Shown: one piece after another, positions 1 through 5,945 of the stretch
Position numbering within the stretch: position 1 is the stretch's first letter
Layout: each line of letters starts with the position of its first letter
Source of the DNA: an uncultured Slackia sp.
GTDB taxonomy: Bacteria; Actinomycetota; Coriobacteriia; Coriobacteriales; Eggerthellaceae
NCBI GenBank assembly: GCA_900553655.1
Contig: USEQ01000019.1
Coordinates: 1 to 10,295 of the forward strand
Length of the DNA stretch: 10,295 nucleotides
Reading direction: 5' to 3'
The notes under the pieces: generated by a model
What the model saw: only the letters and a program-made list of their open reading frames with translations
What the model was told of the DNA's origin: nothing
The model's database searches: none
Program-made: the position numbers and the translations under genes

Positions 1-2
1 TT

Positions 3-737
3 TCTTTGGGCGGGCCGTTGTGGCGCGTCAAGCGCGAGCTTGAGCCTGCGGCTCGCGAGAGTGCATCTTCGCTCGGCTGCTATGCTCCCCACTGCGCCGA
101 ATGCATCGCCGAGATGGCAGTATACGAGGCTGCGGCCGAAGCGATCGGTGCAACCTCGCGGGCCTGGGTGAATGATGCAGGGGAGAAAGCCGCGGATTTT
201 TCTGCTGTCGAGCAGGCGTTTCTTGACTCTTCATGTCATGATTTCGATACGTGCGGTGGCGTTGTGTGCTGCTTGAACTTCGCATCGTTTCTTTTCCGCC
301 AGCGCAGGGCCGTCTGCGCGTCTACCCCTGTATGCGATTCCCCGTTTGTTTGGAAGAGGGGAGACTATGACGGTTTCGTTCGAAGCCTTGGCAGCGTGGC
401 AGCGGGGTTTGACGTTTCGGACTCGGTTTTCTTGCTTTCTCATAAGCAAGGCGCGGCGGTTCCGTCTTCCTGCCTTTTCAAGGATCCGTTTTCTCTCGCG
501 CTCGATGAACTGGTCGGGGAAAACCCCGAAACGGAGGCCCTTATGGCGGCGGTGCCCGAGGACGCGTCCGCGCGCGATACGCCTGCTTTTCGGGCGGCGA
601 TGCGTCGTCTTGCCGAACTGACGTTTGCCTGGTGCAAGAAAACGGGCAGGGAGGACTCGCGCTTGTATGCGATTCGTCGCTGTGGCGAGGCGGGGGCCGT
701 TCTTTTCGAGGAGAAATCCTGGGAGGAAACGCCCTGA
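3..737 (+). CDS. Unrecognised Cys-rich protein, 5' end probably outside the window
   Basis: I do not recognise the family. The frame is open to the left edge, so the true start probably lies upstream; a TTG at 6 would give 243 residues but no ribosome binding site can be checked. The protein looks soluble, with no clear signal peptide or membrane segment. It is unusually rich in cysteine: a CYAPHCAEC cluster near residues 25-33, a DTCGGVVCC stretch near 81-89, and further single Cys residues. This could suggest metal or Fe-S binding or redox activity, but that is inference. It lacks the motifs I would expect of a TorD-type chaperone. The stop codon overlaps the start of a possible 34-aa ORF, and the prepilin peptidase follows on the same strand, so the three may be co-transcribed. 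Confidence 0.6.
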   Translation, partial: SLGGPLWRVKRELEPAARESASSLGCYAPHCAECIAEMAVYEAAAEAIGATSRAWVNDAGEKAADFSAVEQAFLDSSCHDFDTCGGVVCCLNFASFLFRQRRAVCASTPVCDSPFVWKRGDYDGFVRSLGSVAAGFDVSDSVFLLSHKQGAAVPSSCLFKDPFSLALDELVGENPETEALMAAVPEDASARDTPAFRAAMRRLAELTFAWCKKTGREDSRLYAIRRCGEAGAVLFEEKSWEETP

Positions 738-841
738 TGCCGCTTGAAGAGGCCGTGCGTTTTTCAGAAAAAGCCGCGGAAGGATTCGGCAAGGCGCCGC
801 ATGACGAATGGCATGGTAGAGGGGAGAAGGCTCCTTCATGA
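737..841 (+). CDS. Possible 34-aa ORF overlapping its neighbours
   Basis: The ATG at 737 overlaps the stop of the preceding gene (TGATG), which is typical of translational coupling. The ORF ends at a TGA at 839-841, just before the prepilin peptidase. A GGGAGG sequence lies about 10 bases upstream of the ATG, somewhat far but usable. The peptide starts MPLEEAVRFSEKAAEG and is charged and probably helical, with no recognisable motif. It could be a real small protein, a coupling ORF that delivers ribosomes to the peptidase start, or chance. Only the stop/start overlap and its position in the gap support it. Confidence 0.25.
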   Translation: MPLEEAVRFSEKAAEGFGKAPHDEWHGRGEKAPS

Positions 842-848
842 TGGGGTC

Positions 849-1454
849 ATGGATTCTTTTCTCTACATATGCCCGCTCTTTGCCTGCGAACGAGCCTGCA
901 TCTCCCTTGCCTGCGCTGGTCTGTCATGTATTTTGGCATGGACAAGCATCGTCGACATTCGGGAGCGCATCATCCCCCACGAGGCGCTCTTGGGGGCTGT
1001 GGCGATCTGGTGCATGCTCGTGGCGTGCGCGGCCGCTATCGGCTCGGAGGACTCGGCGTTTCGGGCGGGCGCGGCGGGCATCGTGGGGGCGTGCGCGCTC
1101 GGCGCTGGGTCGCTGTTGGCATCGTATGTGGCAGATAGGCTCGCCGGTCACGAAACGTTCGGGGCCGGCGATGTGAAGCTGTTATTTGTCGTGGGCCTTT
1201 TTTCGTGTGCGTTTTGGGGCGTGGTCGTTCTCGTGCTTTCTTGCGCCTTCTTGCTTGCGGCGGCGTTTATTCGCTTGAGCCACGGTGCCTTTCGCAGAAG
1301 ACGCTCGCCGCGAAGGGGAGGTTGTACTCAGGCCGTGATTCATGGCGGCCCTTCCGGCGACGGCACGTTTCCCTTCGCGCCTTTTGTCGCCGTTGCCGTC
1401 TGCACGGTACTCGGTGCCCTTTCGTGCGCCGAGGGGGCGGCGCCTATGGCTTAG
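849..1454 (+). CDS. Prepilin peptidase, A24 family (compact, TadV/CpaA-like)
   Basis: This is a membrane aspartyl protease of the A24 family, which cleaves the leader peptides of type IV or Tad/Flp prepilins at the cytoplasmic face. The 201 residues carry both catalytic aspartates in the expected contexts: Asp36 in SIVDIRERIIP and Asp108 in FGAGDVKLL (the GxGD motif). About six hydrophobic segments are visible, and a late FPFAPFVAVA segment matches the FPFGPFL-like motif of the family. An Arg-rich loop (residues 149-156) separates the last two helices. There is no N-terminal methyltransferase domain, so it is the short type. The start is uncertain: 849 gives the most natural protein, but the best ribosome binding site (GGGAGAAGG, 822-830) is 18 bases away; in-frame ATGs at 801 and 813 are alternatives. 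No pilin gene is visible nearby. Confidence 0.85.
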   Translation: MDSFLYICPLFACERACISLACAGLSCILAWTSIVDIRERIIPHEALLGAVAIWCMLVACAAAIGSEDSAFRAGAAGIVGACALGAGSLLASYVADRLAGHETFGAGDVKLLFVVGLFSCAFWGVVVLVLSCAFLLAAAFIRLSHGAFRRRRSPRRGGCTQAVIHGGPSGDGTFPFAPFVAVAVCTVLGALSCAEGAAPMA

Positions 1455-1488
1455 CCTGCTGTTGGGACGACGTCTATGCCTTGACCCG

Positions 1489-2616
1489 CTATTCGAAATG
1501 CTCGGCGGCGCGTTTCAGCTGGTCGATGATGGCAATTCCCTGCGGGCACATGTCCTCGCATGCACCGCACTCTATGCATTCGCTGGCAGGCGCTTTTGCC
1601 TGTCAGGTGTACTGTCCCTTTGCAAACTCCCGGTTTTCGGTGTAGGCCTCAAGATTCAGCAAGCCAAGGATGTTGGGAATGGCAATTCCCTGCGGGCAGT
1701 CTTTCACGCAGTAGCGGCAATTCGTGCACGCAACGGCGTCCACGGCATGAAGCGCTTTTACCGCTTCGTCGAATGCCAGCTGCTCTTCGGGCGAGAAGGG
1801 TTGAGAGCCGAAGGATTGGTAATCGTCTATGTTCTCGCGCACTTGTTCGATGTTTGACATGCCCGAAAGCACGGTAATGACGTTGGGGAGGTTGTAGCAG
1901 AAGCGATACGCCCACGATGCAATGCTTCTGTCCGGTGCCGCTTTCCTGAACACGTCGCTTACGCGTGCGGGGAGGTCTATGAGACGGCCGCCTCGTGCCG
2001 GCTCCATGATGATTACGGGCACGCTGTGCTTCTGGGCTACTTCCATGCAGCGACGCGACTGAACCACGGGGTCTTCCCAGTCCAGGTAGTTCACCTGCAA
2101 CTGGACGAAGTCCACGTCGGGGTGCTTTGCGAGTATATCGTCGAGGGCTTCGGCCCCATCGTGGATGGAAAAGCCAATATTGCGGATTTTGCCCTGGTCT
2201 TTCATCTCGCGGACGAAATTCCACATGCCGTACTCGTCGAACTTTGCCGTACGAGGGCCTCCGACATTGTGCAACAGGTAGAAGTCTACGTAATCGAGCC
2301 CAAGCCGGTCGAGGGAGGTTTGCAGGTTCGAGTGCGCAGTAGCCGCATCGGGCGCTGCCCAGGCGAGGCATTTCGTGGCAACAGTGTAGGCGTCGCGCGG
2401 ATAGCGTTTCACGAGCGCCTCGCGCAAGGCGGTTTCCGAGGCGCCGTTGTGGTAGACGAACGCGGTGTCGAAATACGTTCCTCCTCCCTCGATGAAGGCG
2501 TCGACCATTGTTTTGAAATGCTCGATATCGATGCTCGTGGGGTCCTTTTCGTCAAGAAGCGGCAGCTGCATGCAGCCGAATCCGAGTTTCGGGGTGTTCA
2601 GAAGAGGTTCGTTCAT
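1489..2616 (-). CDS. Aldo/keto reductase with C-terminal ferredoxin domain, interrupted by an in-frame TGA
   Basis: The N-terminal part is an NAD(P)H-type TIM-barrel reductase with the catalytic tetrad Asp50, Tyr55, Lys82 and His116 (FDTAFVY, ATK, LLH). The C-terminal part is a 2[4Fe-4S] ferredoxin-like domain: Cys297, 300, 303 and 307 form CxxCxxCxxxCP. A TGA at 1603-1605 ends translation after 337 residues. The same frame then runs 37 more codons to a TAG at 1489-1491 and encodes the second motif, CIECGACEDMCP, with a typical C-terminus. The full 375-codon length matches family members. In this fold the two motifs share ligands for both clusters, so the short product would probably lose normal cluster binding. 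It may be a nonsense mutant, a read-through case or a sequence error. An AAAGGAAG ribosome binding site lies 5 bases before the ATG at 2616. The substrate is unknown. Confidence 0.88.
1583..1606 (-). other. Hairpin enclosing the in-frame TGA
   Basis: The minus-strand transcript can fold CTGACAGGC against GCCTGCCAG around the six-base loop AAAAGC. That gives eight pairs and one A-C mismatch, with the UGA inside the 5' arm. It lies wholly within coding sequence. It does not look like a bacterial SECIS element, because the apical loop begins only five bases after the UGA. Whether it matters for read-through is unknown. Confidence 0.5.
1603..1605 (-). other. In-frame TGA inside the AKR/ferredoxin gene
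   Basis: On the minus strand the codons read Tyr-Thr-TGA-Gln-Ala-Lys, then continue open into a second Fe-S motif. The base after the stop is C, a context associated with leaky UGA termination. The 37 codons beyond it keep the family pattern, so the interruption is recent, bypassed by read-through, or an error. Confidence 0.85.
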
Positions 2617-2642
2617 GGCTTCCTTTCTTTCGTACGAATGCT

Positions 2643-2673
2643 AACCTACTGCCTGGAGTACGGTTCAAGTCAA
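2643..2673 (-). promoter_or_regulatory. MerR-type promoter and operator for the aldo/keto reductase
   Basis: On the minus strand a -35 box TTGACT (2668-2673) and a -10 box TAGGTT (2643-2648) are separated by 19 bp rather than 17. The spacer holds an 18-bp imperfect dyad (2652-2669) reading CTTGAACCGTACTCCAGG, which resembles the CTTGGAG...CTCCAAG operators of MerR-family regulators. The predicted transcript start is about 20 bases before the ATG at 2616 and leaves room for its ribosome binding site. No merR gene lies in the window. Confidence 0.55.
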
Positions 2674-2746
2674 GCATTTTTTAGGATTGGGCTGCCGGTG
2701 GATGTTTTGCAAACGTGCGCTGTGCGAAGTATAGGGGAGGAGAGGC

Positions 2747-3691
2747 ATGGAAACGATCGAACTGCATTACGAAAGCCATGATGGCGTCTCGGATATTTGG
2801 GCGCTTCTGTGGCAACAAGACGCTGCTTCCTGCGAAGCGCCGCGCGGCATCGTGCAAATCGTGCACGGCATGTCCGAGCACATCGAGCGCTACGCCCCCT
2901 TTGCGTCGTTTCTTGTTTCCAAAGGATTCGTCGTTTGCGCGAACGACCATGTGGGTCACGGAAAAAGTGCACCGGACGAAGGGTGGCTCGGCCATATGCC
3001 CCTTCGCCACGGAGCGGAGGTACTTATCGAAGACGTTCACGAGCTGCGAAGGATGATGCAGGGGCGCTACGGGGAGGAAGTTCCCTTCGTCGTGTTCGGC
3101 CATTCTATGGGAAGCTTCGTGACGCGATGCTATTTGACCAGGCATGCGAAGGGTCTTGCGGCGGCGGTGTTATGCGGCACCGGCCAGCAGCCCCGCGTGC
3201 TTTCAAGGGGAGGAAATGCGGTTTGTCGGATTCTTGCCGCCTTCAAGGGGGAAAGGCACCGTAGCGCATTCGTAGATTCGCTCGGTGCGGGCGCATTCTC
3301 GAAAGCTATTCCTGGAGCGCGTACCGAGGTGGATTGGATTTCGACGGATCCGGAAGTGGTGGACGTATACCGCGCCGATCCCGCGTGCGGGCAGATGTTT
3401 ACGTTGGGGGCGTACGCGTCTCTTACGGCTTTGACGCTTGAGGCGACCGATCCTGCGCGGGCGCGCTTCGTTCCGAAAGACCTGCCGCTGCTTTTCATTG
3501 CGGGAGGCGAAGATCCCGTCGGCGATTGCGGCAAAGGCGTCGAGCGCGCTGCTGAGCAGTACCGCGCGGCGGGCGTTTTGTGCGTCGACATGAAGCTGTA
3601 TGACGGTATGCGCCATGAGATTCTCAACGAGCCGGTGAAAGAGGAAGTCTTCAATGACGTGGACCGCTGGCTGCGCAGTAAAGGCATATAG
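2747..3691 (+). CDS. Alpha/beta hydrolase, monoacylglycerol lipase / lysophospholipase type
   Basis: This is a serine hydrolase of the S33 / Hydrolase_4 group that would cleave monoacylglycerol, lysophospholipid or a similar ester. The 314 residues show the family's parts in order: an oxyanion-loop HGMSEHIERY (from His40), NDHVGHGKS, the nucleophile elbow GHSMGSF (Ser120), an acid in GGEDPVGD (Asp256) and the catalytic His290 in DGMRHEILNE. No signal peptide is visible, so it is probably cytoplasmic. Length is typical. The ATG at 2747 is supported by a strong purine-rich ribosome binding site (GGGGAGGAGAGG) just upstream. It diverges from the aldo/keto reductase and shares a 130-bp intergenic region with it. 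The true substrate cannot be told from sequence. Confidence 0.88.
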   Translation: METIELHYESHDGVSDIWALLWQQDAASCEAPRGIVQIVHGMSEHIERYAPFASFLVSKGFVVCANDHVGHGKSAPDEGWLGHMPLRHGAEVLIEDVHELRRMMQGRYGEEVPFVVFGHSMGSFVTRCYLTRHAKGLAAAVLCGTGQQPRVLSRGGNAVCRILAAFKGERHRSAFVDSLGAGAFSKAIPGARTEVDWISTDPEVVDVYRADPACGQMFTLGAYASLTALTLEATDPARARFVPKDLPLLFIAGGEDPVGDCGKGVERAAEQYRAAGVLCVDMKLYDGMRHEILNEPVKEEVFNDVDRWLRSKGI

Positions 3692-3711
3692 GTCACCCAC
3701 GCGTCATATGC

Positions 3712-3748
3712 GCCGACGGAGCGTGGGAAGCGAGCACGCTCCGTCGGC
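3712..3748. terminator. 14-bp perfect hairpin between convergent genes, probable bidirectional terminator
   Basis: GCCGACGGAGCGTG (3712-3725) is perfectly complementary to CACGCTCCGTCGGC (3735-3748), with a 9-base loop. It lies midway between the stop of the hydrolase and the stop of the flavoprotein, which converge. Neither strand has a T-tract after the stem, so it is not a textbook intrinsic terminator. It may act with Rho, protect 3' ends, or block transcription in both directions. Confidence 0.6.
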
Positions 3749-3773
3749 AGGAGGGGTGTAAGTTTATACGTCG

Positions 3774-5684
3774 TTATGCGATTTCGCCTGCGACGGTTTC
3801 GGCCATGATATAGCCGTAGTTCATGGCCGCATCAAAGCCCATGCCGTACTGCTTGCCGTCTTTCTCTTCGATCGAGCCGCATACGTCGCCTGCGGCATAG
3901 AGGCCGGGAATCACGGTGCCGTCTTCCTTGGTCACATGGCAGGAAGTATCGATTGCCAGACCGCCCGTGGTCAGATAGAAGGTCGGCTCGATGCCGCAGA
4001 CCCAGATGCCGTCATGGGTATCCAGGTAGGGAAGCTTGGAGCGTCCCCATTCGTCCTCTTCGCCCGCCAGCGCATGACCGTTGTGCTTTTCGAGCGTTGC
4101 TGCCAGGTTGGAGCAGCCCGTGGCTTCGGCAGCTTCTTCAACGGTGTCGTAGTGCACCATGTCGCCTCGCTCGAAGACGGCCTTGTAGGTATCGAATCCC
4201 CAGGTGAGGTTGTTCATCGTGGTCACTGCGCCCGATTCGTCGGTGATCCAGAAGAACTTGCCGCCGTTGGCTTCTTCGTCGCACAGGGCCTGTCCGATCA
4301 CGAAATGGTTCGCTTTCATCACGTTGCCGAATTGGTCGCCGTGAGCGTTGACCATGATGCCCGGAGTGGTCTGGTACATGAAGGCAATCTCCATGCGGGA
4401 ACCTGCCTGCGAGGTGGTGGACATGTAGGCGCCCAGCTCGCGGCCCATGCACTCGATGCCTGCGCCGACCTTCTGGCCGAGCACGATGCCGTCGCCCGTA
4501 GAGGCGGGGCAGCAGTTGAAGGAGCGTCCTGCATACTGCGGATAATACTGGTCGACCATTTCCTGGTTGGCGCCGAAGCCGCCGGATGCCAGCAGCACGG
4601 CCTTGGCGGTGGCGGTGTAGATCGAGCCGTCTTTGCCCTCTGCCACGAGGCCGGTCGCACGGTCGCCGTCCATGGTGATGTCGGTGACCTTCGCGCCGTA
4701 GACGATGGTGCCGCCTAGCGCGCCCACACGGTCAGCGAGGTACTGCATGGCCTGGCCGCAGCCGCCTTCATAGCAGCCAGGAGCCAGATACGGGGTGATG
4801 CCGTAGGCCTTGTTCACACCCATGCTGTAGAAGCCCACGCCTATTTCATGCAGCCAATCCACAAGGGCGCCCGAGGTGTCGTACATCGCATGGTCGTAGG
4901 GCATGGCGCCGTCGAAGCGGTCGAACTCGGGGTTCACGTATTTGGAAAGGACGGCCATCATGGCGTCTTTGTTGTAGTTCGGGTTATCGTTGAAGCGTCC
5001 CTGGGAGTAGTTTTCCTGCAGCTTGCTGCCGGCGCTCGCTACGCCGGAGTAGGTCATGGACATAGATCCGCCGGGGATGTCCTGCTTCTCGAACAGGGTG
5101 ACCTTCACGCCTTTTTCAAGCAAGCGCGTTGCGGCTACGAGGCCTGCGGTGCCTGCGCCCATAATGACGACGTCGGTGTCGATGGACTGCTCGGTGCCGC
5201 CGGTCAGCTCTTCGGGGCCTTTCTGGAATTCGCTTGCGTCGATGCCCGCATTGCCAAGGCATTCGAGCGCGGCGTTTTTGATGGCATTGCAGGTGGTGGT
5301 TGCGCCGGAGATGGCGTCGATGTCGAGGTTCTGGGTCTCGAGCACCTTTGCGGGCCACATGGTGGCGGCCAGGCTGCCGATGCCCGGGGTTTCGTCGTGG
5401 TTGAGAACCTGCAGGCTGGCAATTGCGCCGTCTTTGACCACGGTTTCGACGAACACGTAGTTCTCATGGCCCATGGCCTTGGCTACGTATTTGCCGTCGG
5501 TGGCTTCGCTCATTTTCTTGTAAGCGGTTTCATTGGGGGTTTTCGCGGTGTTTGCCGCATCGGACGATTCGTCTTTGCCGGATGGGGATGGAGCGCATCC
5601 GACCCCCATTGTTGCAACGGCGCCCAATGCGCCGACAACGCCTGCGCCCTTTAAAAAGTCGCGACGATTCAAATCCATAGTCAT
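3774..5684 (-). CDS. Tat-exported FMN- and FAD-binding flavoprotein reductase, substrate unknown
   Basis: The protein belongs to the flavocytochrome c fumarate/urocanate reductase superfamily. It begins with a Tat signal (NRRDFLKG), a hydrophobic stretch and GVGC at Cys30, which may be a lipoprotein site. An FMN-binding domain spans about 55-145, with DAISGAT (123-129), the motif for covalent FMN attachment at Thr129 by ApbE. The FAD domain starts near 171, with GAGTAG (176-181) and Glu199, and closes with GLYAAGD (594-600). However, the His, Thr-Glu and Arg residues that bind and protonate dicarboxylates in fumarate reductases are not recognisable: the usual YHTMGG is FYLTTGG here. It is therefore probably a reductase for another substrate that accepts electrons outside the membrane. 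An AAGGAGG ribosome binding site, well placed, supports the start at 5684. The divergent LuxR gene is its likely regulator. Confidence 0.88.
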   Translation of the reverse strand: MTMDLNRRDFLKGAGVVGALGAVATMGVGCAPSPSGKDESSDAANTAKTPNETAYKKMSEATDGKYVAKAMGHENYVFVETVVKDGAIASLQVLNHDETPGIGSLAATMWPAKVLETQNLDIDAISGATTTCNAIKNAALECLGNAGIDASEFQKGPEELTGGTEQSIDTDVVIMGAGTAGLVAATRLLEKGVKVTLFEKQDIPGGSMSMTYSGVASAGSKLQENYSQGRFNDNPNYNKDAMMAVLSKYVNPEFDRFDGAMPYDHAMYDTSGALVDWLHEIGVGFYSMGVNKAYGITPYLAPGCYEGGCGQAMQYLADRVGALGGTIVYGAKVTDITMDGDRATGLVAEGKDGSIYTATAKAVLLASGGFGANQEMVDQYYPQYAGRSFNCCPASTGDGIVLGQKVGAGIECMGRELGAYMSTTSQAGSRMEIAFMYQTTPGIMVNAHGDQFGNVMKANHFVIGQALCDEEANGGKFFWITDESGAVTTMNNLTWGFDTYKAVFERGDMVHYDTVEEAAEATGCSNLAATLEKHNGHALAGEEDEWGRSKLPYLDTHDGIWVCGIEPTFYLTTGGLAIDTSCHVTKEDGTVIPGLYAAGDVCGSIEEKDGKQYGMGFDAAMNYGYIMAETVAGEIA

Positions 5685-5775
5685 GGCTTCCTCCTTGTGT
5701 TCCTCCCTTTTCGAAGCGTGTGCTAAGTCGCCTCGAAGACGCTCCGACCATAGGCTTATTACCTCGTTCTGTCCT

Positions 5776-5790
5776 CACCGAGTATCGGTG
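5776..5790. promoter_or_regulatory. 15-bp palindrome, candidate operator
   Basis: CACCGA-GTA-TCGGTG has perfect 6-bp arms. It sits in the gap between the flavoprotein and the divergent LuxR gene, about 100 bp from the flavoprotein start, the kind of position and symmetry expected of a LuxR-type dimer site. No experiment or second copy in the window supports it. Confidence 0.35.
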
Positions 5791-5803
5791 AATTTATCAA
5801 AAC

Positions 5804-5826
5804 ACCTGGTCAAGTCTTTGACAGGT
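5804..5826. promoter_or_regulatory. Imperfect inverted repeat overlapping the luxR -35 box
   Basis: ACCTGGTCAAG and CTTTGACAGGT face each other across one base; the arms match if a single extra base is allowed (TTGACCAGGT against TTGACAGGT). A further CAGGTAT repeats 15 bp downstream (5823 and 5838). The element covers the TTGACA of the plus-strand promoter, so a bound protein could control it, and perhaps the flavoprotein too. Confidence 0.35.
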
Positions 5827-5846
5827 ATATATGGTGCAGGTATTGT
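5818..5846 (+). promoter_or_regulatory. Sigma70-type promoter for the LuxR regulator
   Basis: A perfect -35 box TTGACA (5818-5823) is followed after exactly 17 bp by TATTGT (5841-5846; four of six consensus bases). It would give a leader of roughly 90 bases before the ATG at 5946. A second -10-like TACAAT lies at 5915-5920 without a clear -35 box. Confidence 0.5.
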
Positions 5847-5945
5847 TCTTGAGGTGTCGGCCTGCGTCTTTCTGAAGGATGGGAAATAGCGCGCCGTTCG
5901 GCTGTTGAGCGCGATACAATGGCACGAATTGTACGGGGAGGGGTT

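Larger units (their letters stand above)
1529..1698. repeat. Exact 20-bp direct repeat within the Fe-S coding region
   Basis: The same 20 bases occur at 1529-1548 and 1679-1698. Each copy encodes the CPQGIAI end of one of the two Fe-S motifs. The copies are offset by 150 bp, exactly 50 codons, so they sit in the same reading frame with the TGA between them. Confidence 0.9.

Noticed and set aside
838..1176. 112-aa ORF starting at 838, which has the best-spaced ribosome binding site
   Set aside because: Its translation is Arg/Ser/Pro-rich without any motif, whereas the overlapping frame from 849 encodes a clear A24 peptidase.
1603..1605. Selenocysteine codon in the AKR gene
   Set aside because: The hairpin's loop starts only five bases past the UGA, too close for a bacterial SECIS, and the position lies in a variable linker between the Fe-S motifs rather than at a recognised Cys position.
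2708..2736. TTGCAA-17-TATAGG as the promoter of the hydrolase
   Set aside because: The -10 box would overlap the ribosome binding site and place the transcript start almost at the ATG, which contradicts the strong ribosome binding site there.
3936..5654. Long plus-strand ORFs opposite the flavoprotein gene (3936-4718 and 4848-5654)
   Set aside because: They are antisense shadows of a well-supported high-GC gene; their translations show no domain and no ribosome binding site.
3774..5684. Naming the flavoprotein a fumarate reductase
   Set aside because: The overall fold fits, but the catalytic and dicarboxylate-binding motifs of fumarate reductases are not recognisable.
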